Of a DNA stretch of 9,529 nt, positions 1 through 6,692 are shown piece after piece. This stretch comes from Planctomycetaceae bacterium (lineage in GTDB: Bacteria; Planctomycetota; Planctomycetia; Pirellulales; Thermoguttaceae), in the NCBI GenBank assembly GCA_031278315.1, contig JAITKS010000337.1:1-9529 (forward strand). The letters are read 5' to 3'. The notes under the pieces were generated by a model. That model saw only the letters and a program-made list of their open reading frames with translations. It was not told the DNA's origin and did no database searches. Every line of letters begins with the position of its first letter. Position 1 is the first letter of the stretch. The position numbers and the translations under genes are program-made.

Positions 1-133
1 AGGATTTTTAAATGACAAATTAAATTAAAAGAATCAAAACTTGAAACCATCAATTAGTTGATTAGTGATTTGAACTTTAGAATCCGTACTAATCTCCGCA
101 TGCGAACTAACCACTAACCGCTATCGTTTATTA
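1..133 (+). repeat. Dispersed repeat family R1, copy A
   Basis: This copy carries the family core CCGCATGCG (about 97-105) followed by CTAACCACTAACCGCTA. The left half (about 34-90) contains ATCAAAACTTGAAACCAT and GTGATTTGAACTTTAGAATC. The same blocks appear in reverse complement at 6693-6840, and the core recurs at 2277-2350 and 8151-8245. Relative to the 6693-6840 copy it has about 14 extra bases near 51-64, and its left end (AGGATTTTTAAAT) also matches that copy, so the element probably starts at or before the window edge. No protein is encoded. Seen directly in the sequence; the boundaries are approximate. Confidence 0.8.
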
Positions 134-146
134 TGTCAAAAAAAAT

Positions 147-164
147 ATTCCACTGATATATTAC
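147..164 (+). repeat. 18-bp dispersed motif R2, copy 1
   Basis: Exact match to the consensus ATTCCACTGATATATTAC and identical to the copy at 6893-6910. It is preceded by TGTC plus eight A residues, a left extension shared with the copy at 9375-9392. Confidence 0.8.
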
Positions 165-237
165 CAGAATCTAAAATCTAAAATTACAAAATCTTTTTTC
201 TCTAATTTTGATAATTGTATGAGACTTAACATGACAG

Positions 238-329
238 AAAAATCTCATTGAAAAAATCTCACTGAAAAATCTCATTGAAAAATCTCATTGAAAAATTCCA
301 CTGAAAGATCTCACTGAAAAATTCTACTG
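238..329 (+). repeat. 13-bp tandem array (seven units)
   Basis: Seven units of the form AAAAATCTCAYTG, with the TCTCAYTG cores starting at 243, 257, 270, 283, 296, 309 and 322. The first interval is 14 bp and the rest are 13 bp. The fifth unit reads TTCCACTG and the last TTCTACTG, which equals the left half of dispersed motif R2. The last unit runs straight into a complete R2 copy at 321-338, so the array looks like local amplification of half of R2. Confidence 0.9.
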
Positions 330-338
330 GTATATTAC
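321..338 (+). repeat. 18-bp dispersed motif R2, copy 2
   Basis: Reads ATTCTACTGGTATATTAC, two differences from the consensus. It forms the right end of the 13-bp tandem array. Confidence 0.75.
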
Positions 339-746
339 AAATATTATAAAAATTCGTATTGCAGTTTTTTATTTTTTTTGCTATCCTATGCAACCTTTCA
401 ATAACTCACCCTTAATCGGTATATTCATTTTGATAATTTCAACCCGCTAAACTAATACATAATTTATTCAAGTCTGCCGCGAAATTGTGAGATGTGATAG
501 GTTTACTTTTTTATATACTCACCGCAATAAGTGGAAATGTACAGGAATGTCTCTAATAATCGGCTTTTTATTAAATATCAAAAACACTCAATTCACAGAG
601 AATAATATTTCAACTAACCATACTTACATTTTCAGTTCAAACCGCCCAATCACTTTCAAAAAAATGACTTTAATACGCCCTTTGAATAACCGAAAATCAT
701 AGTACAAGCTGATAGAGATGACCTACATTTATTTTCAATACATTAC

Positions 747-785
747 ATTTTAAACTTGCTCTCACTCGAATTTTCAGTTTGAACC
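747..785 (+). repeat. 39-bp block shared with the EF-hand gene upstream region
   Basis: Aligns without gaps to 4606-4644 with about 9 mismatches in 39. The best conserved parts are TGCTCTCACT and a TTTTC..TTTGA.CC segment. A shorter related piece (TTTTCAGTTCAAACCGCCC) lies at 629-647. The blocks end about 190 bp before the rimI start and 165 bp before the EF-hand start. They could be another repeat family or a shared upstream control region; the sequence alone cannot decide. Confidence 0.5.
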
Positions 786-834
786 ATATACCCGCCTGCC
801 GGAAAATATGAACTCAAACTTTTGAATTGTCAAA

Positions 835-856
835 ATTCATAATACAATACGTATAG
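835..856 (+). promoter_or_regulatory. 22-bp element shared by the rimI and glmU upstream regions
   Basis: Starts ATTCATAATACAATACG and ends TATAG. It matches 7001-7022 at 20 of 22 positions. Here it lies about 120 bp before the rimI start; before glmU it is only 19 bp from the start codon. It contains the palindromic TACGTA. It may be a promoter/operator or a further short dispersed repeat. Confidence 0.4.
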
Positions 857-867
857 TTTTAATTTAA

Positions 868-904
868 TACGTTTTATACGTTTTATACGTTTATACTTTT
901 ATAC
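868..904 (+). repeat. 9-bp tandem repeat TTTTATACG
   Basis: Consecutive units of TTTTATACG (872-880 and 881-889), then a degenerate TTTATAC and a further TTTTATACG. The flanking TACG at 868 fits the same period. The array ends about 70 bp before the rimI start codon. Confidence 0.85.
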
Positions 905-975
905 GCTTGTATTACAAAAATTCTAACGTGAGCACAAAATAAATTAAATAAAATTAGTAAAAGGATTTTTTTATT

Positions 976-1494
976 ATGAACTCGATTTGTACAAATACTT
1001 CCCGCATTTATGTTCGTTGGATGGTTCGCCGCGATTTCAACGAAGTTACAGCAATAGAAAATAGTTGTTTTGAATTTCCTTGGAGAGAAGATGATTTTCA
1101 AGTCTGCCTAAAACAACGTAACTGTATCGGTATGGTCGCTGAACTAGATAATAAAGTTGTAGGATTTATGATATACGAAACACCAAAAAATAGAATTCAC
1201 TTACTAAATATCGCAACCGCTCCCGAATTTCAAAAACAAGGCGTCGCTACACAAATGATCCAAAAGTTAATTAGCAAATTAACAAATCAAGGCAGAACAC
1301 GAATCACAATGGAAGTACGTGAATCAAATTTACAAGCTCTCGTTTTTTTCCGTTCCCGCGGTTTTCGTGCTACCGGCGTACTGCGATGTTTCTACGAAGA
1401 AACAAACGACGACGCATATATCATGCAATATCGACCAGATAACATACAACAATACTCACCCATAAATAGAATATCTGCAAAAATCGCAGGATAA
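976..1494 (+). CDS. rimI: Ribosomal protein alanine N-acetyltransferase (RimI-type GNAT)
   Basis: A 172-residue GNAT-fold acetyltransferase. RimI transfers acetyl from acetyl-CoA to the N-terminal alanine of ribosomal protein S18 in the cytoplasm. The acetyl-CoA binding loop is visible as PEFQKQGVATQMI (about residues 83-95), the family's R/Q-x-x-G-x-G/A signature. The C-terminal RimI pattern follows: MEVRESNLQALVFF, RGFRATGVLRCFY, then DDAYIMQYRP. The N-terminal VRWMVRRDF and RNCIGMVAE segments resemble RimI proteins I associate with planctomycetes (recalled, not searched). The start at 976 is chosen because AAAAGGA lies upstream at 958-964, about 11 bases away; an internal Met at codon 16 (1021) just before the conserved RRDF is a possible alternative. 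A gap of 307 bp separates it from the dehydratase gene, so co-transcription is uncertain. The GNAT call is strong; the S18 substrate is inferred from the family. Confidence 0.87.
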   Translation: MNSICTNTSRIYVRWMVRRDFNEVTAIENSCFEFPWREDDFQVCLKQRNCIGMVAELDNKVVGFMIYETPKNRIHLLNIATAPEFQKQGVATQMIQKLISKLTNQGRTRITMEVRESNLQALVFFRSRGFRATGVLRCFYEETNDDAYIMQYRPDNIQQYSPINRISAKIAG

Positions 1495-1620
1495 ATGACA
1501 ATTATCAATACTCGTAATTTCAGAAAATACTAAATGCTGAAAACATGATATTTTTTTATTTGTGTCCCGCAAGTTTCCAACGTTACTTGAGTCATCATCA
1601 ATCTTAATTTCGCATTAAAA

Positions 1621-1638
1621 ATTCCGCTGAAATATTAC
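1621..1638 (+). repeat. 18-bp dispersed motif R2, copy 3
   Basis: Reads ATTCCGCTGAAATATTAC, two differences from the consensus, and is followed by an AT-rich stretch as in other copies. Confidence 0.75.
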
Positions 1639-1752
1639 CAATTATAAAAATTTCCCATAAATGTAAATGTTTAATCTACTATTGTGATTTTAATTGTTGC
1701 CCGGTAGAATTGCGAATCAGTTTTAATAAAAAGCTGACGTTTTATACCTGAG

Positions 1753-1758
1753 TATAAT
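1753..1758 (+). promoter_or_regulatory. Possible -10 element upstream of fabZ
   Basis: A perfect TATAAT, followed by TCC, lies 43 bp before the ATG of the dehydratase. No good -35 hexamer occurs at 16-18 bp spacing, and in DNA this AT-rich the hexamer could be chance. A similar AGTATAATT occurs at 4682-4690, upstream of the EF-hand gene. Confidence 0.25.
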
Positions 1759-1801
1759 TCCTGTGTAAACGGCTGTTATGTAATTTTCAAATTTTAGTAT
1801 T

Positions 1802-2275
1802 ATGTATTTTTCTTTAATCGATTGTATCGAGAGCATAGAACTCGGTAAACAAATAGTTGCAACTAAATCTCTCTCATTGGCAGAAGAATATTTGCGTGAT
1901 CATTTTCCGAAATTTCCAGTGATGCCGGGAGTACTGATGCTGGAAGCTTTGACACAAACTTCCGCATGGCTCGTAAGAGCAACAGATCAATTTAAACATA
2001 GTATCGTTGTTCTCAAAGAAGCCCGCTCTGTTAAATTTGCAAGATTTGTACAACCCGGACAAACCCTGCGACTCGCCGCAACTATCGCAAAAACAGATGA
2101 CGACTTAATTACACTAAAAGCTGAAGGAACTCTGGAAGGACAAACAAATCTAAAAGCACAATTGATTCTAAGAAGATATAATTTGTCAGAAGAAAATCGC
2201 GAAAAAGACGAAATCGATAAAAAAATTATCGAAAATATGAAACAACAATTCAAATTATTGTACAAAAAAGGATAA
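1802..2275 (+). CDS. fabZ: 3-hydroxyacyl-ACP dehydratase, FabZ-type hotdog protein
   Basis: A 157-residue hotdog-fold protein. FabZ removes water from 3-hydroxyacyl-acyl carrier protein to give trans-2-enoyl-ACP in cytoplasmic type II fatty acid synthesis. The active-site segment is intact: DHFPKFPVMPGVLMLEALTQ, with His34 and Glu48 in the positions of the catalytic His/Glu pair. A later segment (KEARSVKFARFVQPGQTLRL, about residues 72-91) matches the FabZ strand that usually reads VkFrr.V.PGD.L. The last 25 or so residues form a highly charged tail (EENREKDEIDKKIIENMKQQ...), longer than in E. coli FabZ. No Shine-Dalgarno sequence precedes the ATG; the start is supported by length and N-terminal alignment. 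acpP and fabF, frequent neighbours of such genes, are absent here. A dispersed repeat begins within a few bases of the stop codon. A related hotdog dehydratase with another substrate cannot be excluded. Confidence 0.85.
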   Translation: MYFSLIDCIESIELGKQIVATKSLSLAEEYLRDHFPKFPVMPGVLMLEALTQTSAWLVRATDQFKHSIVVLKEARSVKFARFVQPGQTLRLAATIAKTDDDLITLKAEGTLEGQTNLKAQLILRRYNLSEENREKDEIDKKIIENMKQQFKLLYKKG

Positions 2276-2276
2276 C

Positions 2277-2350
2277 AGGATTAGTGGTTAGTGCATAGCG
2301 GTTAGTGGTTAGTTCGTATGCGGAAATTATCACGGATTATAAATTCGAAT
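2277..2350 (-). repeat. Dispersed repeat family R1, copy B
   Basis: Reverse-oriented relative to copy A. Read on the minus strand it shows ATTCGAATTTATAATCCGTG, then the degenerate core CCGCATACG, then AACTAACCACTAACCGCTA and a second CTAACCACTAATCCTG. It starts one or two bases after the stop codon of the dehydratase gene, so any transcript past that stop reads straight into it. The ends are approximate. Confidence 0.8.
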
Positions 2351-2414
2351 CATCTAAATTTTGTAATTTATCAGTTTGTAATTTATCAGGCGGAATTTTT
2401 GTTTTTTTTGAGAT

Positions 2415-2480
2415 CACGAAAAACACGAAAAAACGAAAAACACGAAAATTATCTAAAAAAATTTTCGTGTTTTTCGTTTT
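2415..2480. repeat. CACGAAAAA repeats ending in a perfect 20-bp inverted repeat
   Basis: Direct units of CACGAAAAA (2415-2423, 2424 onward, 2441-2448) run into a hairpin. The left arm AAAACGAAAAACACGAAAAT (2430-2449) is perfectly complementary to 2461-2480, with an 11-base loop. It lies in the convergent gap between fabZ and the DUF1015 gene. The stem is AT-rich and has no U-tract on the plus strand, so it is not a classical intrinsic terminator, although it could stall converging transcription. I regard the small open frame across it (2305-2490) as spurious. Confidence 0.85.
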
Positions 2481-2490
2481 AAAAAATTAA

Positions 2491-2726
2491 GACAGGGACG
2501 TTCACAAAATAAAAATTTCCGTGAGCGGTTAATGAAAACGTAACAAACAAAAAATTCTGCCGAGATACAATACTTTGCGGCTCTACATTGGTGATTGTTT
2601 GAGTTTTATTTCTCTGATGTATTACAAAAATTTATAATATGTCAATTGGAAAGCAGTTTTTCTTTTTTACAGAATGTGTTCTTGTATTGTTGAAATCTAT
2701 AGTACGATTTGTATAAATCAAATCAT
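2491..2726. other. Right part of the convergent gap
   Basis: These 236 bp show no gene. One R2 copy sits at 2608-2625. Just before the end of the DUF1015 gene is a run of ATCATT / GATTCATCT-like units (about 2718-2747), which resembles the 9-bp repeat inside the glmU gene. Confidence 0.5.
2608..2625 (+). repeat. 18-bp dispersed motif R2, copy 4
   Basis: Reads ATTTCTCTGATGTATTAC, three differences from the consensus, followed by AAAAATTTATAATAT. Confidence 0.65.
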
Positions 2727-4049
2727 TCAAATCATTGATTCATCTAGCGGATTAAATACAAAACCTGCGATTAATTTTGGATAAAAATACGTACTCTTTG
2801 CCGGCATACGATCATTCAATAAACACAGATTTTTAATCTGATTAATATTCGCCGGACTCACTAACGCAACAATTGGATATAAATCAGGATTGGATTTAAA
2901 CTCTGCAATTACTTCATCGACACGATGCACATAACACGGTTTTGGCGGTTCAGGTATTCCGAGTAAAGTTTCCACAATCAGCCGATGTAATAAACTCACG
3001 CCAAGTTCCCGCCATTCGGGATGATGTTCGGCTGCAATTTTGTCCATTAATTCTATTCCAGCCGATGTAATTTTTGTAAGATTCCATTTGTTGTCTTTTG
3101 CGGTAAATAATCCTATTACATCTTGACTATCTGCCGCCTCAACTCTATTCCAGATATCATTCGCTGACTCGATTCCTTTACCGCATTCTTCTAATTCGAA
3201 ATAACCGTCTAATTTCGACTTTAACATTTCACTTGTAAATTCCGCAATTCCTGTAAATAAGCGATGTGTCGGCATTACGACAAGTCCGGTATCTTCCATT
3301 GCGATACAAACCATCAGCACATAATTTGCCGGATGTTTACTGTGTAATAATCCCATGTCATCAATTTGTTGTCTATAATTACAAGCAGTTTCGTAACGAT
3401 GATGACCATCGGCGATAAAAATTGGTTTTGACGCCATACTATTTATCGTTTCAGAAATTGCTTCTTTATCGTCGAGTACCCACATTTTGTGTTGATTACC
3501 TAAATGATCTTTTGCCGTTACCGGTGAAATATTGTTACGATTAACAGCGTCGTCAAGTTGACGTTGAATTTCATTTTGACTATCAGGATAAATTCCAAAA
3601 ATTTGACTGAAATTCATCTTGCAAGCAGTAGTCAACATGAGCCGATCAAGTTTCGGACCACTCATCGTGATTTCATGCGGATATACCATCCCGTAACCGA
3701 AAGGTGCCGCCAAACATCTACACATAAATCCTTTACGAACAAAAGATTGTCCCGCAATTTCAAACTCTTGATGATAAACATAAATCGACGGACGCTCGTC
3801 TTTAATAAGAATTTTGTTATCTATCCATTCAGATAACGTTTGAGAAGCGCGAATATAACGATTATTTTCCGCACTATCCGTCGATGAGATACGATTAAGA
3901 ATCAGACGAATTACATTATTAGGATGACGTGAATATAATTCGTCTTGAAGTTTATCATCTATTACGTCGTAAGGCGGAGCAATTACATCGTCAATCCGAT
4001 TGATTTTGTCCAGATTATAACGATAACCGGTAAAAGGTTGAATTTCCAT
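2727..4049 (-). CDS. DUF1015 (COG4198) family protein, function unknown
   Basis: A complete 440-residue member of the DUF1015/COG4198 family, which has no established biochemical role. Family hallmarks in order are IAPPYDVI (residues 23-30), HPNNVIRLIL (42-51), NRY (63-65), VYPHEITMSGPKLDRL (122-137), IADGHHRYETA (212-222) and RMPAKSTYFYPKL near the C-terminus (414-426). The His-rich ADGHHRYE motif is the most striking candidate functional site. There is no signal peptide or membrane segment, so a cytoplasmic protein is expected. It is the only complete minus-strand gene here and is not next to serA/serC, genes I recall near DUF1015 members in other bacteria. No Shine-Dalgarno motif precedes the ATG; the start is chosen because the conserved 'I.PF.G.RY' beginning is present. 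The family assignment is firm; any function would be a guess. Confidence 0.9.
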   Translation of the reverse strand: MEIQPFTGYRYNLDKINRIDDVIAPPYDVIDDKLQDELYSRHPNNVIRLILNRISSTDSAENNRYIRASQTLSEWIDNKILIKDERPSIYVYHQEFEIAGQSFVRKGFMCRCLAAPFGYGMVYPHEITMSGPKLDRLMLTTACKMNFSQIFGIYPDSQNEIQRQLDDAVNRNNISPVTAKDHLGNQHKMWVLDDKEAISETINSMASKPIFIADGHHRYETACNYRQQIDDMGLLHSKHPANYVLMVCIAMEDTGLVVMPTHRLFTGIAEFTSEMLKSKLDGYFELEECGKGIESANDIWNRVEAADSQDVIGLFTAKDNKWNLTKITSAGIELMDKIAAEHHPEWRELGVSLLHRLIVETLLGIPEPPKPCYVHRVDEVIAEFKSNPDLYPIVALVSPANINQIKNLCLLNDRMPAKSTYFYPKLIAGFVFNPLDESMI

Positions 4050-4568
4050 AAAATTTTCGTATGATATTTAATCAAGTAAATAATTAGTCTATTGACACCA
4101 AAATTGTAAAAATCGGCATAACAGATAAAATGTAACAAAAATAATAATAAGATAAAATCAGAATAATCAATTCGTATTGGAATATCTAGTGTACAACTCG
4201 TACATAGAAATATTGTGAAATATTGTGTATTATACGCACATTTTCTCCTTTTTAATTCCAATACATAAAATTCCGCATTACAATAAATAATCTGCCTAAA
4301 TTAAACCGAAAATTAAAATATAATCAGTTTTAAAAGGTAAATTAATTTGAAGCTCATCTCAAAATCAAAGTTGATTTGAATTGTACACGACAAAACAAAA
4401 CGGTCAAGCAACACTAATTTCATAAACGAAAAATGAAACCAAAAGTTTTTTGATCGGTTTAATTCAGTTTGACTATTTATCGATTCCGTTATTTGTCCCC
4501 GTACATTATACTCAACTTAATTGAAATTCAGCTTTCATATATATAGTCAGAATTACAAACTCACAAAA

Positions 4569-4609
4569 ATGACAAGCAGAATTTACAACAAGCATGACAA
4601 GCAAAATTT
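4569..4609 (+). repeat. 16-bp direct repeat ATGACAAGCARAATTT
   Basis: Two copies, at 4569-4584 and 4594-4609, are 25 bp apart and differ at one base. They lie about 200-240 bp upstream of the EF-hand gene and lead directly into the 4606-4644 block. They may be a paired binding site or simple duplication. Confidence 0.7.
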
Positions 4610-4644
4610 TCAAACTGCTCTCACTTTAGTTTTCGATTTGATCC
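4606..4644 (+). repeat. 39-bp block shared with the rimI upstream region
   Basis: Counterpart of 747-785 (about 30 of 39 positions identical), including TGCTCTCACT. Located about 165 bp before the EF-hand start codon. Confidence 0.5.
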
Positions 4645-4794
4645 GCCCGTTTACTTATCAGTATGCAGTTTAAAATATGTCAGTATAATTTCCGCAATTG
4701 ATAAACTCGATAAACTTATTCGGACAAGTACAATTCACACAGTAAGAAATTGAAATTAATCGTTACAAAAAATTATGTCAACATTAAAAATAGA

Positions 4795-4800
4795 AAAGGA
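4795..4800 (+). promoter_or_regulatory. Ribosome binding site of the EF-hand gene
   Basis: AAAGGA lies 8 bases before the ATG at 4809. This is the best Shine-Dalgarno site in the window. It decides the start in favour of the long N-terminal form, although the predicted signal sequence begins about 45 residues later. Confidence 0.65.
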
Positions 4801-4808
4801 ACAAAACA

Positions 4809-6656
4809 ATGAGAACAATAACCAATACAATCAACCCGGCGAATATTAGAGGATGTCAATCTAAAGACGATTCTATAATTTCGTCAACGATAACAGATAA
4901 TCGATCTGTTTGTTTTCGATTTAAGATAAACGTAATTGAGTTCAATACATTACGTTTGTTTTTATTTTTGATTGCAGTGTTTTTTTCTATCGCTGCGATT
5001 TATGCGCAGGACATGCCGCCGCGTCCCCGCCCCGAAATGGGAGGCGACCGGCAGCCTCGCGGTGATATGCGGCGCGGCGGAATAGGAGACGACCGGCAGC
5101 CTCGCAGCGGAATGGGAGGCGGAATGGGAGGCGGAATGGGTGCCCGAAATTTCGGTAATAGACAACCCGATAATAACACAATGCAACGCCCTAATTTTCC
5201 GCGCGGTAACAATAGAGAATTCGGAGGAGGAGTTGAAATCGATACACAAGTAAGAAATAACGAACAAAACGAAAGAAATCTCCAACGCCTTCGTGATTTC
5301 GATACAAATAAAAACGGCATTATTGAGCAAAATGAAATGTCTGATCCGCAACGCCGTGAAAGTATCAACAGAATAATAACAAGACTAGGCGGTAATCCGA
5401 ATCAAAACTCGTTCAAAATTGATGATCTAGTAAAACGTGTATCGGCATTAAATCGTAATGCGCTTTTACCTTCTAATTTGCCGGTTGATCCGCTTGTTCC
5501 GTACTTTGGTGAAGACGAATTACCTCGCAATGTAATTCTCAATTTTGGTGAACGCGATACTGCGTCAACAAGCTCGGCAAATACAAGTAATGCTAGTTCT
5601 CTATCTAATGGAAACAACGATAAACTCAAACAAGCGAATGCTATTCTTAATCAATTTGATCTGAATCACAACGGCACTATCGACAAAGATAAAAACGAAT
5701 GGAATGGTTTATCAATAGACGGTAATCGCGCCGACCAAAATAAAGACGGACGCATTTCACTAAACGAATTAGTAATAGCATTAGGCGGTTCGGCAAACAG
5801 TAATATTCCCGCTTTAGTTAAACATAAACCGTCCGCACCTTACGAGAGATTGCCCGCCGGTGTACCAAATTGGTTTTTCGAACGTGACCAAGATCAAGAC
5901 GCACAATTGACTATGCTCGAATATGCAAACGGTGCCGAAATAAATGAAACAATTGCAACAGAATTTTTGTTTCTCGATAAAAATAATGACGGTATTGCAA
6001 CTCTAGCAGAAATTTTCCAAACGCTTAAACAAGTCGATGAAGAAAAACAAAAAAAGGCTGATATGGAACGGCGTGAAAAAGAACTCAAACTTGGTAATAC
6101 AAATATCAAAGTACTTTCAACCAAAATTATAGATAGTAACAATACTAATAATACAGTTGCTGCTTCTAATGTTTCAACGCTTAAAGATCCGAAATTAGAT
6201 CAGAATCCGCAAATTTTTTCTCCGCCGCCGCCGAATATGCCGAACATGATGCCGCCTTCGCCGCAGCCGAATATGCCGAACATGATGCCGCCTCCGCCGC
6301 CAAATATGCAAATGCCAAATATGCCAAATATGCCGAACATGCCGAACATGCCGAACATGCCGTCGCCGCCGACAAGTATGATGCCGATGAATCCTAATCC
6401 AGAATTGCAAATTCCTATCGCAGCAAAGGAAAATAATAATGAACCAATAAGCAATTGGAGACCCGGTTCGCCTGTAACCGCACCAACTGAAACACCAACA
6501 TCGGCACCTTATGCAAACGGCAGCTCTACAAATAACTCCAGAACAAACGCAAGAAATAACGGAAGAAACGGACGCGAATTTAATAACGATACACCAAATC
6601 GAAATATCAGAACTCGTGAACGTTCAAGAACAACTCGCAATCGACCTAACAATTAA
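4809..6656 (+). CDS. Secreted EF-hand protein with Gly/Met/Arg and Pro/Asn/Met repeats
   Basis: A 615-residue protein of unknown function. An unusually long polar N-terminal region (about 45 residues) precedes a hydrophobic stretch (LRLFLFLIAVFFSIAAIYA) with likely cleavage after Ala66, so export is expected. Next come a Gly/Met/Arg/Pro-rich segment (about 68-130) and EF-hand-like loops. The clearest are DTNKNGIIEQNE (from residue 165), DQNKDGRISLNE (from 309) and DKNNDGIATLAE (from 390). Two weaker ones start at 284 (DLNHNGTIDKDKNE) and 360 (DQDQDAQLTMLE, lacking the central Gly). These loops normally bind calcium through side chains at positions 1, 3, 5 and 12. A Pro/Asn/Met low-complexity tract (471-523) and an Arg/Asn-rich basic tail follow. 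Such EF-hand proteins are common in planctomycetes. Possible roles are cell-surface or matrix interaction, but nothing here fixes one. There is no obvious partner gene next to it. Confidence 0.85.
   Translation: MRTITNTINPANIRGCQSKDDSIISSTITDNRSVCFRFKINVIEFNTLRLFLFLIAVFFSIAAIYAQDMPPRPRPEMGGDRQPRGDMRRGGIGDDRQPRSGMGGGMGGGMGARNFGNRQPDNNTMQRPNFPRGNNREFGGGVEIDTQVRNNEQNERNLQRLRDFDTNKNGIIEQNEMSDPQRRESINRIITRLGGNPNQNSFKIDDLVKRVSALNRNALLPSNLPVDPLVPYFGEDELPRNVILNFGERDTASTSSANTSNASSLSNGNNDKLKQANAILNQFDLNHNGTIDKDKNEWNGLSIDGNRADQNKDGRISLNELVIALGGSANSNIPALVKHKPSAPYERLPAGVPNWFFERDQDQDAQLTMLEYANGAEINETIATEFLFLDKNNDGIATLAEIFQTLKQVDEEKQKKADMERREKELKLGNTNIKVLSTKIIDSNNTNNTVAASNVSTLKDPKLDQNPQIFSPPPPNMPNMMPPSPQPNMPNMMPPPPPNMQMPNMPNMPNMPNMPNMPSPPTSMMPMNPNPELQIPIAAKENNNEPISNWRPGSPVTAPTETPTSAPYANGSSTNNSRTNARNNGRNGREFNNDTPNRNIRTRERSRTTRNRPNN
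5046..5144 (+). repeat. In-frame repeats in the Gly/Met/Arg segment of the EF-hand gene
   Basis: GACCGGCAGCCTCGC occurs at 5046-5060 and 5091-5105, encoding DRQPR twice. Immediately after come tandem 12-bp units GGAATGGGAGGC at 5109-5120 and 5121-5132, with a third, diverged unit at 5133-5144, encoding GMGG repeats. The tract is far more GC-rich than the surrounding DNA. Unit length is a multiple of three, so copy-number change keeps the frame. Confidence 0.9.
6231..6362 (+). repeat. In-frame repeats encoding the Pro/Asn/Met tract
   Basis: A 27-bp block (6231-6257) beginning CCGAATATGCCGAACATG is repeated at 6267-6293 with a 36-bp offset. It is followed by five 9-bp units ATGCCRAAY (6312-6356) and a partial sixth, encoding MPN repeats. 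The first two 9-bp units are ATGCCAAAT and the last three ATGCCGAAC, suggesting recent duplication within each type. Confidence 0.9.
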
Positions 6657-6692
6657 AACTAAAAAATTAGTAATATATCGGCTGAATATTTG

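Larger units (their letters stand above)
134..975. other. Long intergenic region without a supported gene
   Basis: About 840 bp precede rimI and no reading frame looks protein-like. The longest open frame (487-702, 71 codons) has no ribosome binding site and a random-looking composition. The region holds two copies of an 18-bp dispersed motif, a 13-bp tandem array, a block shared with the upstream region of the EF-hand gene (747-785), a 22-bp element shared with the glmU upstream region (835-856) and a 9-bp tandem array (868-904). The last three lie within about 230 bp of the rimI start and may carry its promoter. I saw no confident -35/-10 pair. Confidence 0.7.
1495..1801. other. Intergenic region between rimI and fabZ
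   Basis: No gene is visible in these 307 bp. It holds one R2 motif copy (1621-1638) and, near the right end, a TATAAT hexamer at 1753-1758, about 44 bp before the dehydratase start. No terminator-like GC stem was found after rimI. Confidence 0.6.
4050..4808. other. Divergent intergenic region between DUF1015 and EF-hand genes
   Basis: These 759 bp should contain both promoters. I see no gene: the open frame that extends the DUF1015 region antisense to about 4261 is in another frame and AT-driven. Visible elements are a 16-bp direct repeat (4569-4584 and 4594-4609, 15 of 16 identical), a block shared with the rimI upstream region (4606-4644) and TATAAT at 4684-4689. On the minus strand AAGGAG followed by ATG occurs near 4240, but that frame stops after three codons. 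Confidence 0.6.

Noticed and set aside
238..329. Possible CRISPR array
   Set aside because: The 13-bp units are contiguous with no unique spacers, and no cas gene is present.
487..702. 71-codon open frame on the plus strand
   Set aside because: No ribosome binding site, no recognisable motif and random-looking composition in a repeat-rich gap.
2430..2480. Classical intrinsic terminator
   Set aside because: The stem is AT-rich and no U-tract follows it on the plus strand; kept only as an inverted repeat.
2305..2490. 61-codon open frame after fabZ
   Set aside because: It lies entirely within repeat R1 copy B and the CACGAAAAA inverted repeat; the protein is a translation of simple repeats.
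4235..4256. Minus-strand AAGGAG plus ATG as a small gene start
   Set aside because: The frame stops after three codons (ATG TGC GTA TAA).
3983..4261. 92-codon minus-strand frame with hydrophobic residues upstream of DUF1015
   Set aside because: It overlaps the DUF1015 start in another frame, and its hydrophobic look comes from AT-rich codons; no family similarity.
4962..5368. Several minus-strand frames opposite the Gly/Met/Arg tract
   Set aside because: Long antisense frames arise from the GC-rich repeated codons of the EF-hand gene; they are not independent genes.
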